This document shows positions 35,966 to 48,142 of a stretch of 64,000 nt of DNA, one piece after another. Both the position numbers and the translations under genes were made by a program. The stretch lies in contig JABELC010000001.1 of NCBI GenBank assembly GCA_028455995.1, forward strand, positions 1-64,000, given 5' to 3'. Within the stretch, counting starts at the first letter, position 1. Each line of letters begins with the position of its first letter. The notes under the pieces are model-generated. The model made no database searches. It saw nothing but the letters and a program-made list of their open reading frames with translations, and was not told the origin of the DNA. The DNA is from Scleromitrula shiraiana (taxonomy: Eukaryota > Ascomycota > Leotiomycetes > Helotiales > Sclerotiniaceae).

Positions 35966-36485
35966 CTACCTACAAAACCCGTCCCCCCTTGTCCAACAGC
36001 CCACTCTTCCAAACACAACCTCTTCAAGCTGTGCAATAATCATTATATCCAGCACCTCCATCCTGCAACTATAGTCACCTCCACAAATTCCCAGAAACTT
36101 CAAATCAGCACCACAATTCCACAACGAGTTCCAGATATTACCGCTCGAGTAGTTGCAATCACCAATGAGTTTGCAGAGCCTGTTCGAAATACGAGTGCGG
36201 TAATCCTCGCCTACGTAGGAAAACAAAGGGTTAGTACATCCTCATTGCAACTGGTTATACTTCAGGATCCAAAAATGGGAATTGTGATATACTTGCTGAA
36301 GCTGTTGATGAGATTCCAGCCGCAGTAGTGCAGGTTCAAGTTGCAGTATTGATGTTGAATAGCAGCGCCGCTTCTTTGGACAGTGTAATTGCTTTCTACC
36401 AGCGCCATTGAAGCCTGATTGTAGCTTGGAGAGGCGAGGACGCTTGGGGCGAAGGCTGTGGGAGCTCTGAGATTTGGAATTGCAT
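35966..36485 (-). pseudogene. Cysteine-rich small secreted-type gene, probably damaged
   Basis: The 3' exon (about 36213-35966) encodes EDYRTRISNRLCKLIGDCNY and then WNCGADLKFLGICGGDYSC, ending GDGFCR. The 5' exon encodes QHQYCNLNLHYCGWNLINS. The likely intron (about 36214-36286, GTATAT...GTAG, with a GTACTAAC branch site) leaves the two exons one base out of phase. The ATG at 36485 (MQFQIS) is in a different frame from the following hydrophobic stretch (PTAFAPSVLASP), which looks like the rest of a signal peptide. So two frame breaks are seen. A shorter product from the ATG at 36408 would still face the exon-junction break. Either it is a pseudogene or the splicing is unusual. The family is not recognised. 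Confidence 0.5.
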
Positions 36486-37740
36486 TTTAATGTGGTTTAG
36501 ATAGCTAGAATGATTCTGCTCTTGTTTTGATGATATGTCTGGAAGTTTTTGATGGTGTGCGAATGAGTTAGACGGACGGCAAGTGGATTATATATATACA
36601 CTTGTATAGTTCCTCAGTTACTTCAACTGCTGAATATACTCCTGTCCTTGACCGCAGGTCTAGACTTTATACTTTCACTGCTGGCTAATCGGCGACATGC
36701 TCAGATTGCATCGCAAGAAATCAACCACACGAAGAAACGCCTGAATATTGCGGTTGCATCCTAAGAGTGCCCGGACAACGGTATGAGAACTTGCGTGAGA
36801 AGTGGTGTGAATTCTAATTTTCATCACGGCATGTGGTCGTCGAAGGTGCCTCTGATTCTGCAAGTGAAGCTCGGCATTTATACCTAACGTAAGCAACGAG
36901 GTTACGAGATTTTTCATGGTGTTGCTTTTTCCGACTTTCGTCTTACATCACATAGGGTCAGGTTTTTATTGTATAACGCTTTCGTGGCAGTATCAGAGCG
37001 AATTTGTTGTATACTGCTGAGTGCTTTACTAAGCTCTTGCTTGGTATAAGGGAATGGAAGAATGCAGATAGAACTTTGCGTATTACGACAACAACACTAT
37101 TCACGAATTCAAACCTGACACGCAAAGTCACTATCAAATATCTTCAAAAATATTACTTTAGCTCGATAGCTTTCAAAAACAGTTCATGCATCATGGTTGC
37201 TCCGTTGTTCCGCTGGTATAATAATATGAATAACTTCATTTTATTTTTTTTAAGAAGCTACGTATTTACCGGAATTACAATATGATGTTACGGAAGTACA
37301 TATTCGTATCGTACACTGGTAATCAAATCAAAATTTGGAGATGTTCATCCATATTCTGAGTTCCATTTCACCAAATTCACTAAATTCACTAAAATTTAAT
37401 GTAATCTTATTCATTCAATGCATTGAAAGCTTCCGAACTTGGTAAATAATAATAAATTAATATAATATAATATAGCCTGAGAGTAATATAATATAATATT
37501 GTACTTTTTACTTACATGAGTACCCAGGTAGGTATGTATATGTTATACGGTGAAAAGGAGGTGGAATTTTGATGTACAGTACCTTGATAGAGTGTGGTTA
37601 CAAATTGCCAACGAGACCCTTTTTTATTTTATTTTGATTGTTATTCGCGTGAATTGAGTTAGATTTTGTACGTATTTACTACATACATCATCAATCCATA
37701 AATACGTATCTGGTGTACAGTACTCATCACGACGACGGAA
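36486..37740. other. Intergenic region, nothing assigned
   Basis: AT-rich DNA with short frames only (for example 37004-37285 plus). ATAATATAAT simple sequence occurs around 37450-37500. No gene is supported. Confidence 0.4.
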
Positions 37741-37972
37741 GTCCGAGGTCTATCTTATCCTATACTATACTATATTATCATATCCTATTCTATTCTATTC
37801 TATCTTATCCTATACTATACTATACTATCCTATCCTATCCTATCCTATCCTATCCTATCCTATCCTATCCTATCCTATCCTATCCTATCCTATCCTATCC
37901 TATCCTATCCTATCCTATCCTATCCTATCCTATCCTATCCTATCCTATCCTATCCTATCCTATCCTATCCCA
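37741..37972. repeat. (TATCC)n pentanucleotide array
   Basis: Imperfect TATCT/TATAC units give way to about 29 perfect TATCC units between about 37825 and 37970. It is open in the plus strand as a spurious Ile-Leu-Ser-Tyr-Pro frame. Confidence 0.95.
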
Positions 37973-38089
37973 TCCCATCTCATTGTCTCTATATTGTACC
38001 AATTTATCCATGCGATTTCTTACTATGCCACACCTAACCTGGGAATTTAACACTCTAGCCACGCTCACGTACTAATAACTAGCCTATAC

Positions 38090-38345
38090 AACATTGAAAC
38101 CTTGGAACCTTGGAACCTTGGAACCTTAGAACCCTTAGAACCCTTCACCTGTCAATCTTATTAATTTACCGAACGCGTCGCGAGAGAAGGGGAAAAAAAA
38201 GGTTTGGCCTAGGGGAGTAATAAATAATACCACTAGTAGTGAACATCGAGGAGGGAACTTCATATCTCATATCTCATATCTCAAATCCCAAGTTCAAGTT
38301 CAAATTCAAATTCAAGTTCAAGTTCAACTTCAAGTTCAAGTCCTA
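38090..38345. repeat. Several short tandem repeats in the leader region of the coiled-coil gene
   Basis: CCTTGGAA units at about 38098-38130, CATATCT units at about 38260-38282 and TTCAAG hexamers at about 38291-38340 follow one another. They lie 350-600 bp upstream of the probable start codon at 38709. Confidence 0.8.
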
Positions 38346-38708
38346 CCCTATGTGAAATCTCAAAGTTCAAGGGAGAGATATCAACAACCAAAACGGACGA
38401 ACGATCGAAGAAGAAGAAGAAGAAGAATAGAAGAAGAAATTCTGCGGGAGAAAGGGAAAAAAGGAACTTCCTTTTGTTTTTTCGATTATTTCAAGGAATA
38501 TTTATTTATTTATTTTATTTCTTCTTTTGAAAATATTACGTAGAATAGGTAACAGACGGTTATATTCTCGTCTGTTAACTGTTCTACTAATAATAAATTT
38601 GGTGAGTTGTTCCCTCCCCCATATTATAATTTTATTTATTTTCCTTTACAATCTACCTGTACCTATTCTTCCACTTCCACTTCCATGTTTCCATATTTCC
38701 ATATTTTC

Positions 38709-41700
38709 ATGAAATCCGACGGTAAATTCAGAAAGAATTCGAATATCTTCTATGTAAATGGTTAAATATGATGTGCAAAGATTTATTAACTTATTTTAAT
38801 TTACTTCTTCGTTTGTAGTCAATATTCAGAGAGTACCTTCATCAGCTTCAATACCTCCTCCTCCTCCTACTACGACGATAGAGTCCGAATTTCGAAATTC
38901 ATCATCCAAATCCCCTGCGTTGTCTACAACTTCAACCGCTGAGGGTGGAGGCTCTTCTCCTATCCTTCCACCTCTACCAGAACCAAGAATCAACGGACAT
39001 ACATTAGATATTTTAAGAACTCCACCTTCAGGTCCACCTTCAGAAACACGTACAGACACTAGTGTATTTTACACTGCGAGTTGGGGTTCACCATATCAAC
39101 AACCAATAGAATCATCTGGTTCAGCATCCGTTGGTACGAGATCGATTTACAGAAGTGCATACAGTGAAGCATCGGAGGACTCGGAGGATCTACCAATTCG
39201 ACATCTGGAGTTACATACACCGTTCTTAAAACCTCCGCCACATTTCACAAGGTCTCAATCTGACCCGGATTTTGTATCTCAAGACGGTTTAATCAGTGCG
39301 GCTGTACTAGCCAACCGAGCACGTCGTCCCGCGCATCGTTTGACGGAGGATTGGATTAGACAACATACGGGAGGAGAGTTGAGTGAGAGGAATAACTGGT
39401 TAAGTGACGATCCAGGAGAAGGAGAAAGAGAAAGTGAAAACTCTTCATTGAGCGGATCATTCTTGGGGGATATAGAGGTAGATGAAGGTGGAGATTATTT
39501 GAATTTCGAATCGGATCCAAGAACTCCAACATTACAAAGAGTTAGACAGTCAAGAGAAGAGAGAGAAGCCTGGAGAGGTTTGTCCGGTAGTGGCCATAAA
39601 AGAAAAGATACGCTGGAAACATTACGGCAGGCAGATCTTTCGCACGCGGATCAACGAGATTCTTCCTCTTCGACTTTACGAGGTCACTCCTCTCCGACTC
39701 GGCGCGCATATTCACCTCCAGGAGATCCCTTCGTATCGAGCCAACGAGAAAATTCCTCTCCGATTCAACGCACATCTTCAGCCCTACTAGAACCTCCATT
39801 CTTAAGCCTCAGCGCATCATCCGATATGTCGATGCGATTTGAAAATACCTCAGAGATGAGATCTTCAAATGTTACACCAACAGAAGAGAAACCGCTTCCT
39901 CCTCCACCATATGTAGAACCATGGGCAACCAAAGCATTGCCAATACCACTCTCACCACCTTCGGCGAACCCACCGAGACCGAAAAAGAAAATACCATGGA
40001 AGGGGAAAAATATATTGGTTTTACTTCCGTGGGATAATGATCGCGGGAAGAGAGGTGGACCACCTAAACCTATGACTCAGAAAGATGTAGCTGCTATGCT
40101 GAAAGATTGGGAGCAGTTGGGCTATGACACAAGTGGTTTTAATCTTGGTTCTGATGGGGGCGAATTTGACAATGGCCCGAGTCAGAGTAGGGTCGGTTGG
40201 CCTTTGGAGGTTGATATGAAGATGGAGAGGGATCAGGAGGCTGGGGAGTTTAAAGTTAATATACCGGATAGAAGAGGTAAGAATTCTTTTTTTTAATTCT
40301 AGGTTTTTGACTGGGGTTTTTGTTACCCTTTTCGCTGTTCGGATTTTGGGCGGGGATTATGTTGCAGAAGTACACCCCTTTCCTCGCGATATCCCTTTGT
40401 TCTTTCATTTCTCAAATCATGGAGATTTTGTATCATTCGCGCTTAGATTCTACTTACTAACGGCTTAAATAATGCAGAATGGGACGCTTATGTCGAAGAG
40501 CTAAAAGAAGCCAAATTACGAGCGTTGGGAGTTTCTCTAGGAGATGACGATCCAGTTCCGAATATTTCACCAGCTATATCGAATTTGAATTTGAGTCGTC
40601 GAACATCTATGCAATATCCTCCATTACCATTTTCACCACCTATACCAACTTCATCAGCCGCAAGCAGTCATGCTCCTCATAATTCAAATTTACCTTTTTC
40701 TCCTGCATTGATTGGTGGGAATGGGCCATCTACAAGCCAAAGTTCGAACCAAGGTTCAATTGCTTCTCCTTCCTCAATGCATGCGCACCGACATGGGAAG
40801 CTTGGTATGAGGCACAATTCAGTGTCATTTGGGCCAAGCGGGGATCATCCTTTCGGTTCTCCTTTTCAATATCCACAACATTCATCATCAAGAGTTTGGT
40901 CTCCACAACAAATGCTTCATCAGCATGGTCATAGAGGTGGATCGCCTTCAATGCATAATTTGGGTTCCATTGTATCACCTGCCCGTGTTGGTTCCCCTCT
41001 ATCAAATGATGGGTTCTTTCCAAATGAGGTGTCGCAGAGGCAGGTCTTGCTACAGAGTCAATTGATGGCAGCAAGCAGTGGTTCGATCCCGATTGCAAGG
41101 GTTTCTCCGCGTCTTCAAGAAGTTCGTGAGAGTGAGGATGAACACTTGCATGAGATTCTGTCCTCGAAAAGTCCGTCCAAAACACCAGAAGCTAGACAGA
41201 CCATTCAACACAATTCGAGCGCAAGTTTACAGAAGGAAATTGATGACGCTGAGTATCATTTGGAGGAACAATTTCAGAGACAACTTGATGGTGATGATTA
41301 TAGTCCACACTCGGATCATGGAGAGATGGATAAAAAATTCAAGGATAAGTCCATACCGCATGGTAGGAATACCTCCTTGATGAGTGGAGGTATTGGTTCT
41401 TCTCGTTTCCCATTGGATGATTCTGAAGATGATCAAGATAATGGTCCTGGTCCTGTTCTACATCACCCTCAACCGCATAGTCGTGGTCATTCACTGTCCC
41501 AACGTCCATTCCAAGATGTTGAAGATATCTCGAGTGGTGAATCGAAATCTGGATTGAATGGCAGAAAGGATCTGGGCAAATATGATTTGTCTGACATCGA
41601 AACGAATCCAAGTAATATGGGTACACCCACTTTACAAAACAATATTCCTGGATTTAGTCATGATAGAAATACCTCCGTTGGAAGCAATCCATGGATCGAT

Positions 41701-44700
41701 TCTGAATCTATTGGTGGTCACCAGAAGAAGATTAGTCAGGCAGTTCCTAATCATCGTGCCAAGCAATCGATTTCTGGGTTGAATGTTACAGCGAAGCCAT
41801 TCAAATTCGACCCGTCGAGTTCTTTTCAATCAAGTCATTTTTCATTTACTGGTGGAAATACCTTCCAGCCGATCAATCCTACGGTTAATATGAATTATTC
41901 TCAATTCCCCCACCCTCTCCCACAACAACCTCATCCTCACAATGTCCCTTTCAATGCTCCGACACATCATAGCAACACTGGCAATCATTCATTTAAAAAT
42001 TCATTTGGTAAGGTGAATGCTGCTGCACCAATATTCGCGCCTTCGAATGGACCTCCTGCTTTTATTCCTAGCCAAAGCGATTTCAACTTTACCGGGCCAA
42101 ACTTCCGACCTGATGCACCAACATTCACACCTTTTGTTCCCAACTTCTCCAACCCCACGAACAATACTTCTGGTAGTGACTCTCAGAAGATTTTCAGTGG
42201 TATTGATTTGAATTCGATCGAAGTTGATAAGCCTACCAAAACGTCAAAGGCAATCCCAATCATCCGACCTGATATCGATCAAGCGAAAGATGATAAAGAC
42301 AATACAGTGGAAGGAAAAGATGGTCGTATCACTCAAGGAGAGGGCCGCATCAAAAGAATGCGTGGTAGCGTTTTCGATGGAGATTCCGTACCAGTATTTG
42401 CTGACGCTTCATTACCTCTGCAAGAGATTTCCCCGCAATCTTATCGCAAGGAAGCTCAACTTACTGTTCCCACACAGGCCATTCCTAGTCAACCTGGCAA
42501 GGAAAATTCTGCGCCGTTGAGTGAGGATGAGATGACTACTGATGTTGATGTTGGTGGGAAATCGGAACAGGATGAAAATGAATTCATACCTTACGAGTTT
42601 CAACAGCGAAAACAAGCTGAGGATTTCAATGCGGCAAGACCGTTTTCTGGAACATATGGGTTTGGAAACCGTGGATTTGGCGTTGATGCCTATGAGGGTG
42701 AGGAGGGTGATGAAGTCGAGCCGGAAGTTGAAACCAAGATCTCAGCGAATCAACCACATTCCAAAACCAAATCGAATGAGAGTGGAAGTCAACTCGGTCA
42801 TAGAAAAACTTCATCTTCATTGTCCGCTACAGCCAAACCTTTCGAATTCAAAACTGGACCTAATTTTGCTTTCAATTTTACTGCAAACAATGTACCAAAA
42901 TTATCAGCGGTCCCTCCAACTCTACCAAAAGCCGGGCTTTCTTCTTCCAAGTATGCAAGAAGAAGTCCAACGCCCCCTCAGAACGAGTCACTAATGTTAC
43001 AACTTAGTGAGCGTAATGATTTTCAGAATTCGTTACCAGGACCTCAAAGTCCGCCAAAATATGAAGATGATGCTGTATCGTCTGAGTTGGAAGAAGGGGA
43101 AATTCGAGAACCAACATTTGAGGAAATCGATGCTGTTATGAAAGAACTGAATTCAACTGAGATGTCGCCAGTTTCACATGATGATGGTCTAGGATGGGAT
43201 CAATCACCGAACAAAAATGTTCAGATTCCAGTCCTCAATTCATCACCAGTTCGATTTCAGCCAAATAATCTTTTGAGGAGCGATGCTCCTAGTCCAAGTC
43301 CAAGACGTTATAATGGTTTATCTATGGGCAACTCCCCCGAAAGGATCTACTCTGGAGATCATGATGACCCATTTGCCGATGATGATAACATTACTTCAGC
43401 CATGGCTCTCGAATCGCCCACAATTCATCGTCTCAATACTGGAAATAGCTTACCAGCTAGTGATTGGGATGATGTTCTTAGTGAAGGCGAAGAAATCAAA
43501 CTACAAGAACGTATTGGTTTCTTCAATGGTCACATCAATGAAATGGTGGGTGGCTTACTATCTGATCGACTTAATCCAATGGAACAACAATTGAAATCCA
43601 TACAAATGTCACTTCAATTACTTTCTCATTCGCAATCGACAAAGTCTATACCGGGAAGAAGGGAAAGGGAAAGGCGCAGCCTGTCAGGTGCACTTTCGGA
43701 TGCGGATGATGAAGATGATGAAGATCCTATTAGATCGACGAGTCCAAGAAGAAATACGAAATTGGATAAAATCCGTACAGTTGTCTTGGATGCATTGAAT
43801 ACTCATTCTTCGAGACCGCAAACTGCAATTACACCATTGGCCACTTCCTCGACGTTATCAGCTCCAGATTCTCGAATGGTTCTTCAGACTCTGGAGGAAT
43901 TGAAACGACAATTCAACCAATCATTGAAAGTGGATTTCCGACCAGATGATTTGAGATCTATCATTGAAGAAGTCATTGAGAAGAGAATGCCTGTTCCCGC
44001 TCCTGCCTCCTCTTCTGTTTCTGATGCATCGCAAGATGATGATCTGGCTTGCAAACTAGCCGAAGCCGAAGAAAAGATTCTTGCACTCGAAGAGAGATCC
44101 AGACTTCAATCGGAAGTCATGGAAGAGAAATCCAAGCTTCAAGCCGAAGAGACTCAACTCCAATTGGAAGAGATGGAACAAAGATCTGAATCTAAGGTTT
44201 CGGAGTTGGAGGAAAGGCTTGCCCGTGCTGATGCACGGGTTGAGGAGGAAATCAGAAAGAGAAGATTAGCGGAGGATTCGAAAGCTATCACGGAGAGGCT
44301 TATGGCTACTGCTTTGGACCAAGAGTCGAGATTCCGTCAAATCATTGATGATAAGAGTACAAAGGCTGAAAATGAGCTTGAGAATCGACGAAAGGCTGAA
44401 GACCGCCTCGCTGAAGTACAACGACTTCTTAGGATTGCATCTGAAGAGGAAGATCGACTCAGAGATTTGTTGCTTGAGAAGGATTCGAAGATCAGGGAGA
44501 TTGCTGAGCATAGTGATCAAAAGGCGAGAATGTTTGAGGAATCAAGAGGAAAGTTTACCATGAGAATTGCCCATTTGGAAGCCACCCAAGAGACCTTTCG
44601 GAAAACCGAGGAAGATCTTACTGCGACAATTCATATGGCCGAATCCGAATTGAGGGAATCAAGATCATTAGCTCATCGCTGGCAACTGGAAGCAGAAACT

Positions 44701-46797
44701 GCGATGGAAGCAGCAAAAAGACATAGCGATGATGCGGAACAATCCAATGAGACCAATAAGGACCTTAGGAGAACAATCGAGACCCTAAAGAACCAGATGG
44801 AGGAAAGTATCCGAGTCCGGGAATCCATGAGATCGAAATTAATGGATTTACAGGAGGACATGGCCAGAGCTGCTCATGACATTTCACAAGAAAATTCCCA
44901 TCGATTCAAGAAAGAACAAGAATTACTTGCACGACAGGAAGTACTTGATGCTAAACTTCAAGCTGAAGCCAGAACCAGAGAAAGGTTGGAGATGGAAATC
45001 GAAAGGCTGGAAAGTGGCGAAAGGCAAGGAATGAGAGCCGTTAATGAATGCAAGAGATTGGAAACTCTTATTGATGACCTTCGAACACAAAACGAGGAAC
45101 TCCGGACAGAAAACGATACCGCGAAAAGGGATATTAGGAGATACCAGAGGGAATTCGAGGAAGCTCGAGAATCTGGATTGGCCGAAGTTCAACGTACCAG
45201 AAAATACATGCAGGTCGAAGTTGACTCCGCAAATAATCAAGTCAATGTTGTTAGGGAAGAACTTGAGAATCAAATCTTAGGTCTTCGTAATACAATTGAT
45301 TTGATCAAGATTGACGGGGAAACAGCCAAGGAACGGCATGAGATGTTACTTGAAGAAATTCAAGCATCCAAACAAAAGTTGGCCGATGAATTGACTCGAA
45401 AACATCGGGATGAAATTGATGATTTACAAACTCATCATAGAGAACAACTTCGAAATTCGATTGAGGATTCACAACGCTCTGAACAGCATCTTCTAGAACG
45501 ATTAAGTCTTTCTACGATGAAGACTGAGCATTTGCAAGATGTTGTGTCACATTTGGAAGAAAGGCTTGAGATTTCTAAGGATGCAGCCAAGGCCGCGATT
45601 GAGGCGGCAAAAGGTGCAAGATCTCAATCAGCAGCATCTATGCTAGAACCCGAACCAAGAAACTCCTCACATACATCAGGACCTGAGAAGATTTCGCCAC
45701 AGGCCCTTAGAGAATCGATTATGGTCTTGCAAGAACAATTACAAGATCGAGAATTAAAGATTGAATCTTTGGAACAACAACTTTCGGAGGCAGATCCAGA
45801 ATCCTCGACGAAGATTTCCAAACGAGATGATGAAATTATTTGGTTGAGAGAATTACTTGCGGTTAGGAAAAGTGATTTGCAAGATATTGTGAACACTTTA
45901 TCAGGATCAGGATCATTTGATGTTGAAAGTCTTCGTGATGCAGCAATTAGATTGAGTGCAAACATTCAAATGGAAGAACAAGAAAGAGAGCGTGCGATGA
46001 ACGGTGGATCATCTGTTATCAACCTACCGAATATTGCAGCTTCAATTGCAGCAAGTCCGAGAGTTGCTCAAGCCGTTGGACCATTAGCTGCTGCGTGGGG
46101 AAACTGGACCCGAAAATCTAGAGATAGGGAACAGAGCTTATCATCTTCGGCTGCTGGAAATAACTTGGCGCCGAGAAAGACTGGCGGAAATGAAAGCGCA
46201 ACTTCTACCCCGAGTAAAGCATCTGGGAGTACGACGGGCTTCTTAACTGGATTGATGACTCCTCCGGCTAGTAATATGAGAGGGGTTCAAACACCGGGTG
46301 CGCCGGGTCCCGTACAGGTTAAGAGGGAGCCGGGCACGTTCGTTAGGGATAATGCGTTGAGTGCTTTTAATAGTACTGGGAAGAGGTTTTCTGTGAGTGC
46401 CATAGGGGGCGGATTATTGGGTGGTGGTAATGGTAATTATAATAGTAATGGAGTGGGGGTTGGAATATCGACGCCTAGGAGGGCTGATAAGGTCCCGGGT
46501 GTGGGTATTTTGAGGAGGGAGAGAGATGTTCCGTCTACTCCGCCTATGATGAGGACGAGTAGTTATGATAGCGATGCTGTTGCTAGAGGGGATGATGTTC
46601 ATCCTCTTGGTGGTGTGGGTGCAGGTGGTATGGGGATGGGGATGGGGATGGGGATGGGAATGAGTGGTGGTAATTCATTGGGTATGAGTCTTGGAGAAGA
46701 ATTGGGAGATTTTGGTAGTGAGGCGGGGTTTTATGATGATGATGAGAGTACAGTTGATGAGATGGCGGGGATTTATTCGGGGGGTTTTGGGAGGTGA
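38709..46797 (+). CDS. Very large coiled-coil protein of Pezizomycotina (2,596 aa, 3 exons)
   Basis: The likely first exon is 13 bp (38709-38721, MKSD), then 38819-40276 and 40478-46797. The short first exon is inferred because it has an ATG, a GTAAAT donor and the right phase. The junction at 40276/40478 (DRREWDAYVEELKEAKLRAL) is certain. The N-terminal third has conserved blocks (LANRARRPAHRLTEDWIRQ, IPWKGKNILVLLPWDNDRGK, AAMLKDWEQLGYDTSGFNLG). A long disordered Ser/Pro/Asn-rich part follows to about residue 1,500. A heptad-rich coiled coil covers about 1,680-2,300. The C-terminus is Gly/Met/Ser-rich. Homologues in filamentous ascomycetes are often labelled myosin-heavy-chain-like, but I see no motor domain (no P-loop). 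A scaffold or cytoskeletal role is inference. Confidence 0.85.
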
Positions 46798-48142
46798 TGT
46801 GTTAGATTGAATGGTGATGTGGTGAGGGGAATTAAGAGAGCTGGTTGAGGATGGATGGATGGATGGATGGATGAATAAATTCATCTACTACTTATTTTCG
46901 TTTCCTTTTCTTTCCTTTGTTATCTCAATTTGTTTCTTTTGTTGATAATATTCTCTCTTTCTTCTTGGCCCCCTTGATATCAAGCATATTAGTACGTTGT
47001 TGTTGTTGTTGTTTTTGGGATCGATAGATCGATGGATGGATGAATTGGATTAAATCTACACAGGGGAGGATAATTAGTGCGTTGAATTACATTGTATTAC
47101 ATTGCGCAGCGTAGCATACTTGTTTTCTTATATCTATCTTCCGGAACCAAACTCCATTCAGTATCTTATCTACACTGTCTGATTTGCTTGCTTTCTCGCT
47201 TTGCTGCTTGCTCTGATTTCGAAGGTTACCTATTTTGATATCATGAGATGAGATGTTGTTAACTTCATGTGTGTTGGTTTGTTGGTTTGTTGTTTGCGGA
47301 TTTGTTTGATTTATTTATACCCCGATTTGGACATGGTTGCGGGAGGTGGAGATGGAGGTGGAGATGGAGATGGAGATGGAGATGGAGATGGAGATGGAGA
47401 TGGAGATGGGATTTTGATGAACGTAGATAGATAGATATATGAATGAATAGATGTTTGGTAGCTGATGATACATCTTTTTTTTTTCTTCTCCCTCGAGCGA
47501 GATTGTGGAAAAGTTCTATTGACTGTGGATGTGATGTGATGTGATGTGATGTGATGTATGTGATGTATGTGATGGATGGTTATTAGATTTGGATTGTTAC
47601 TGTTATTAGTAGTCCATATAGAAGTCCATATAAAGTCAGTCTTCTTCTCTCTCACAGCTTCATAGTAGCAACGGACTTTGTTTTTAGGATTCATATTTTT
47701 GAAGAGTTTTGACATTGTGGCAAGACAGATAGATGGTTCTTGGGATAAATTCATACTCTTAATATTGATACAATGTTTAACTAATTTGCTTATTCTTTTC
47801 CATCCTACCCATTGTGTTATCTTTGCTGTTGCTGATGGTTGTGTCGTATGTGTTTGGTGTAGGAAAAAGTACAGGAAAAATTACATATACTAGTAGAACG
47901 TAGAGTAAGGAAAGGAACATAAAGATATCATATGTAAGAAGTCTCCCCAAACACATGGACAGTTCATCCCTCATAAACTTCTCTTCAATCCATAATATGG
48001 TGTTTACCAAACCAACCCAGACCAGCCCATCTTTTTCCTTCCATTCCCTATGACCATCCCCATTCCACCCCCTTAGAAATACACCCCACAGTAATCATAC
48101 GCCAAAAATTAACCCATAACTCCGTTCATCATCTCCTGAATC
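46798..48142. other. Intergenic region between convergent genes, rich in simple repeats
   Basis: ATGG units lie at 46851-46873, GGAGAT hexamers at about 47345-47408 and TGATG pentamers at about 47527-47575. A minus frame at 47311-47754 crosses these repeats and is dominated by Ser/Pro repeats, so it is not taken as a gene. Confidence 0.6.

Noticed and set aside
37713..38075. Frame with Leu-Ser-Tyr-Pro-Ile repeats
   Set aside because: Translation of the (TATCC)n array.
47311..47754. Minus frame of 147 codons ending in Ser-Pro repeats
   Set aside because: Built on GGAGAT and TGATG simple repeats with no ordered part.
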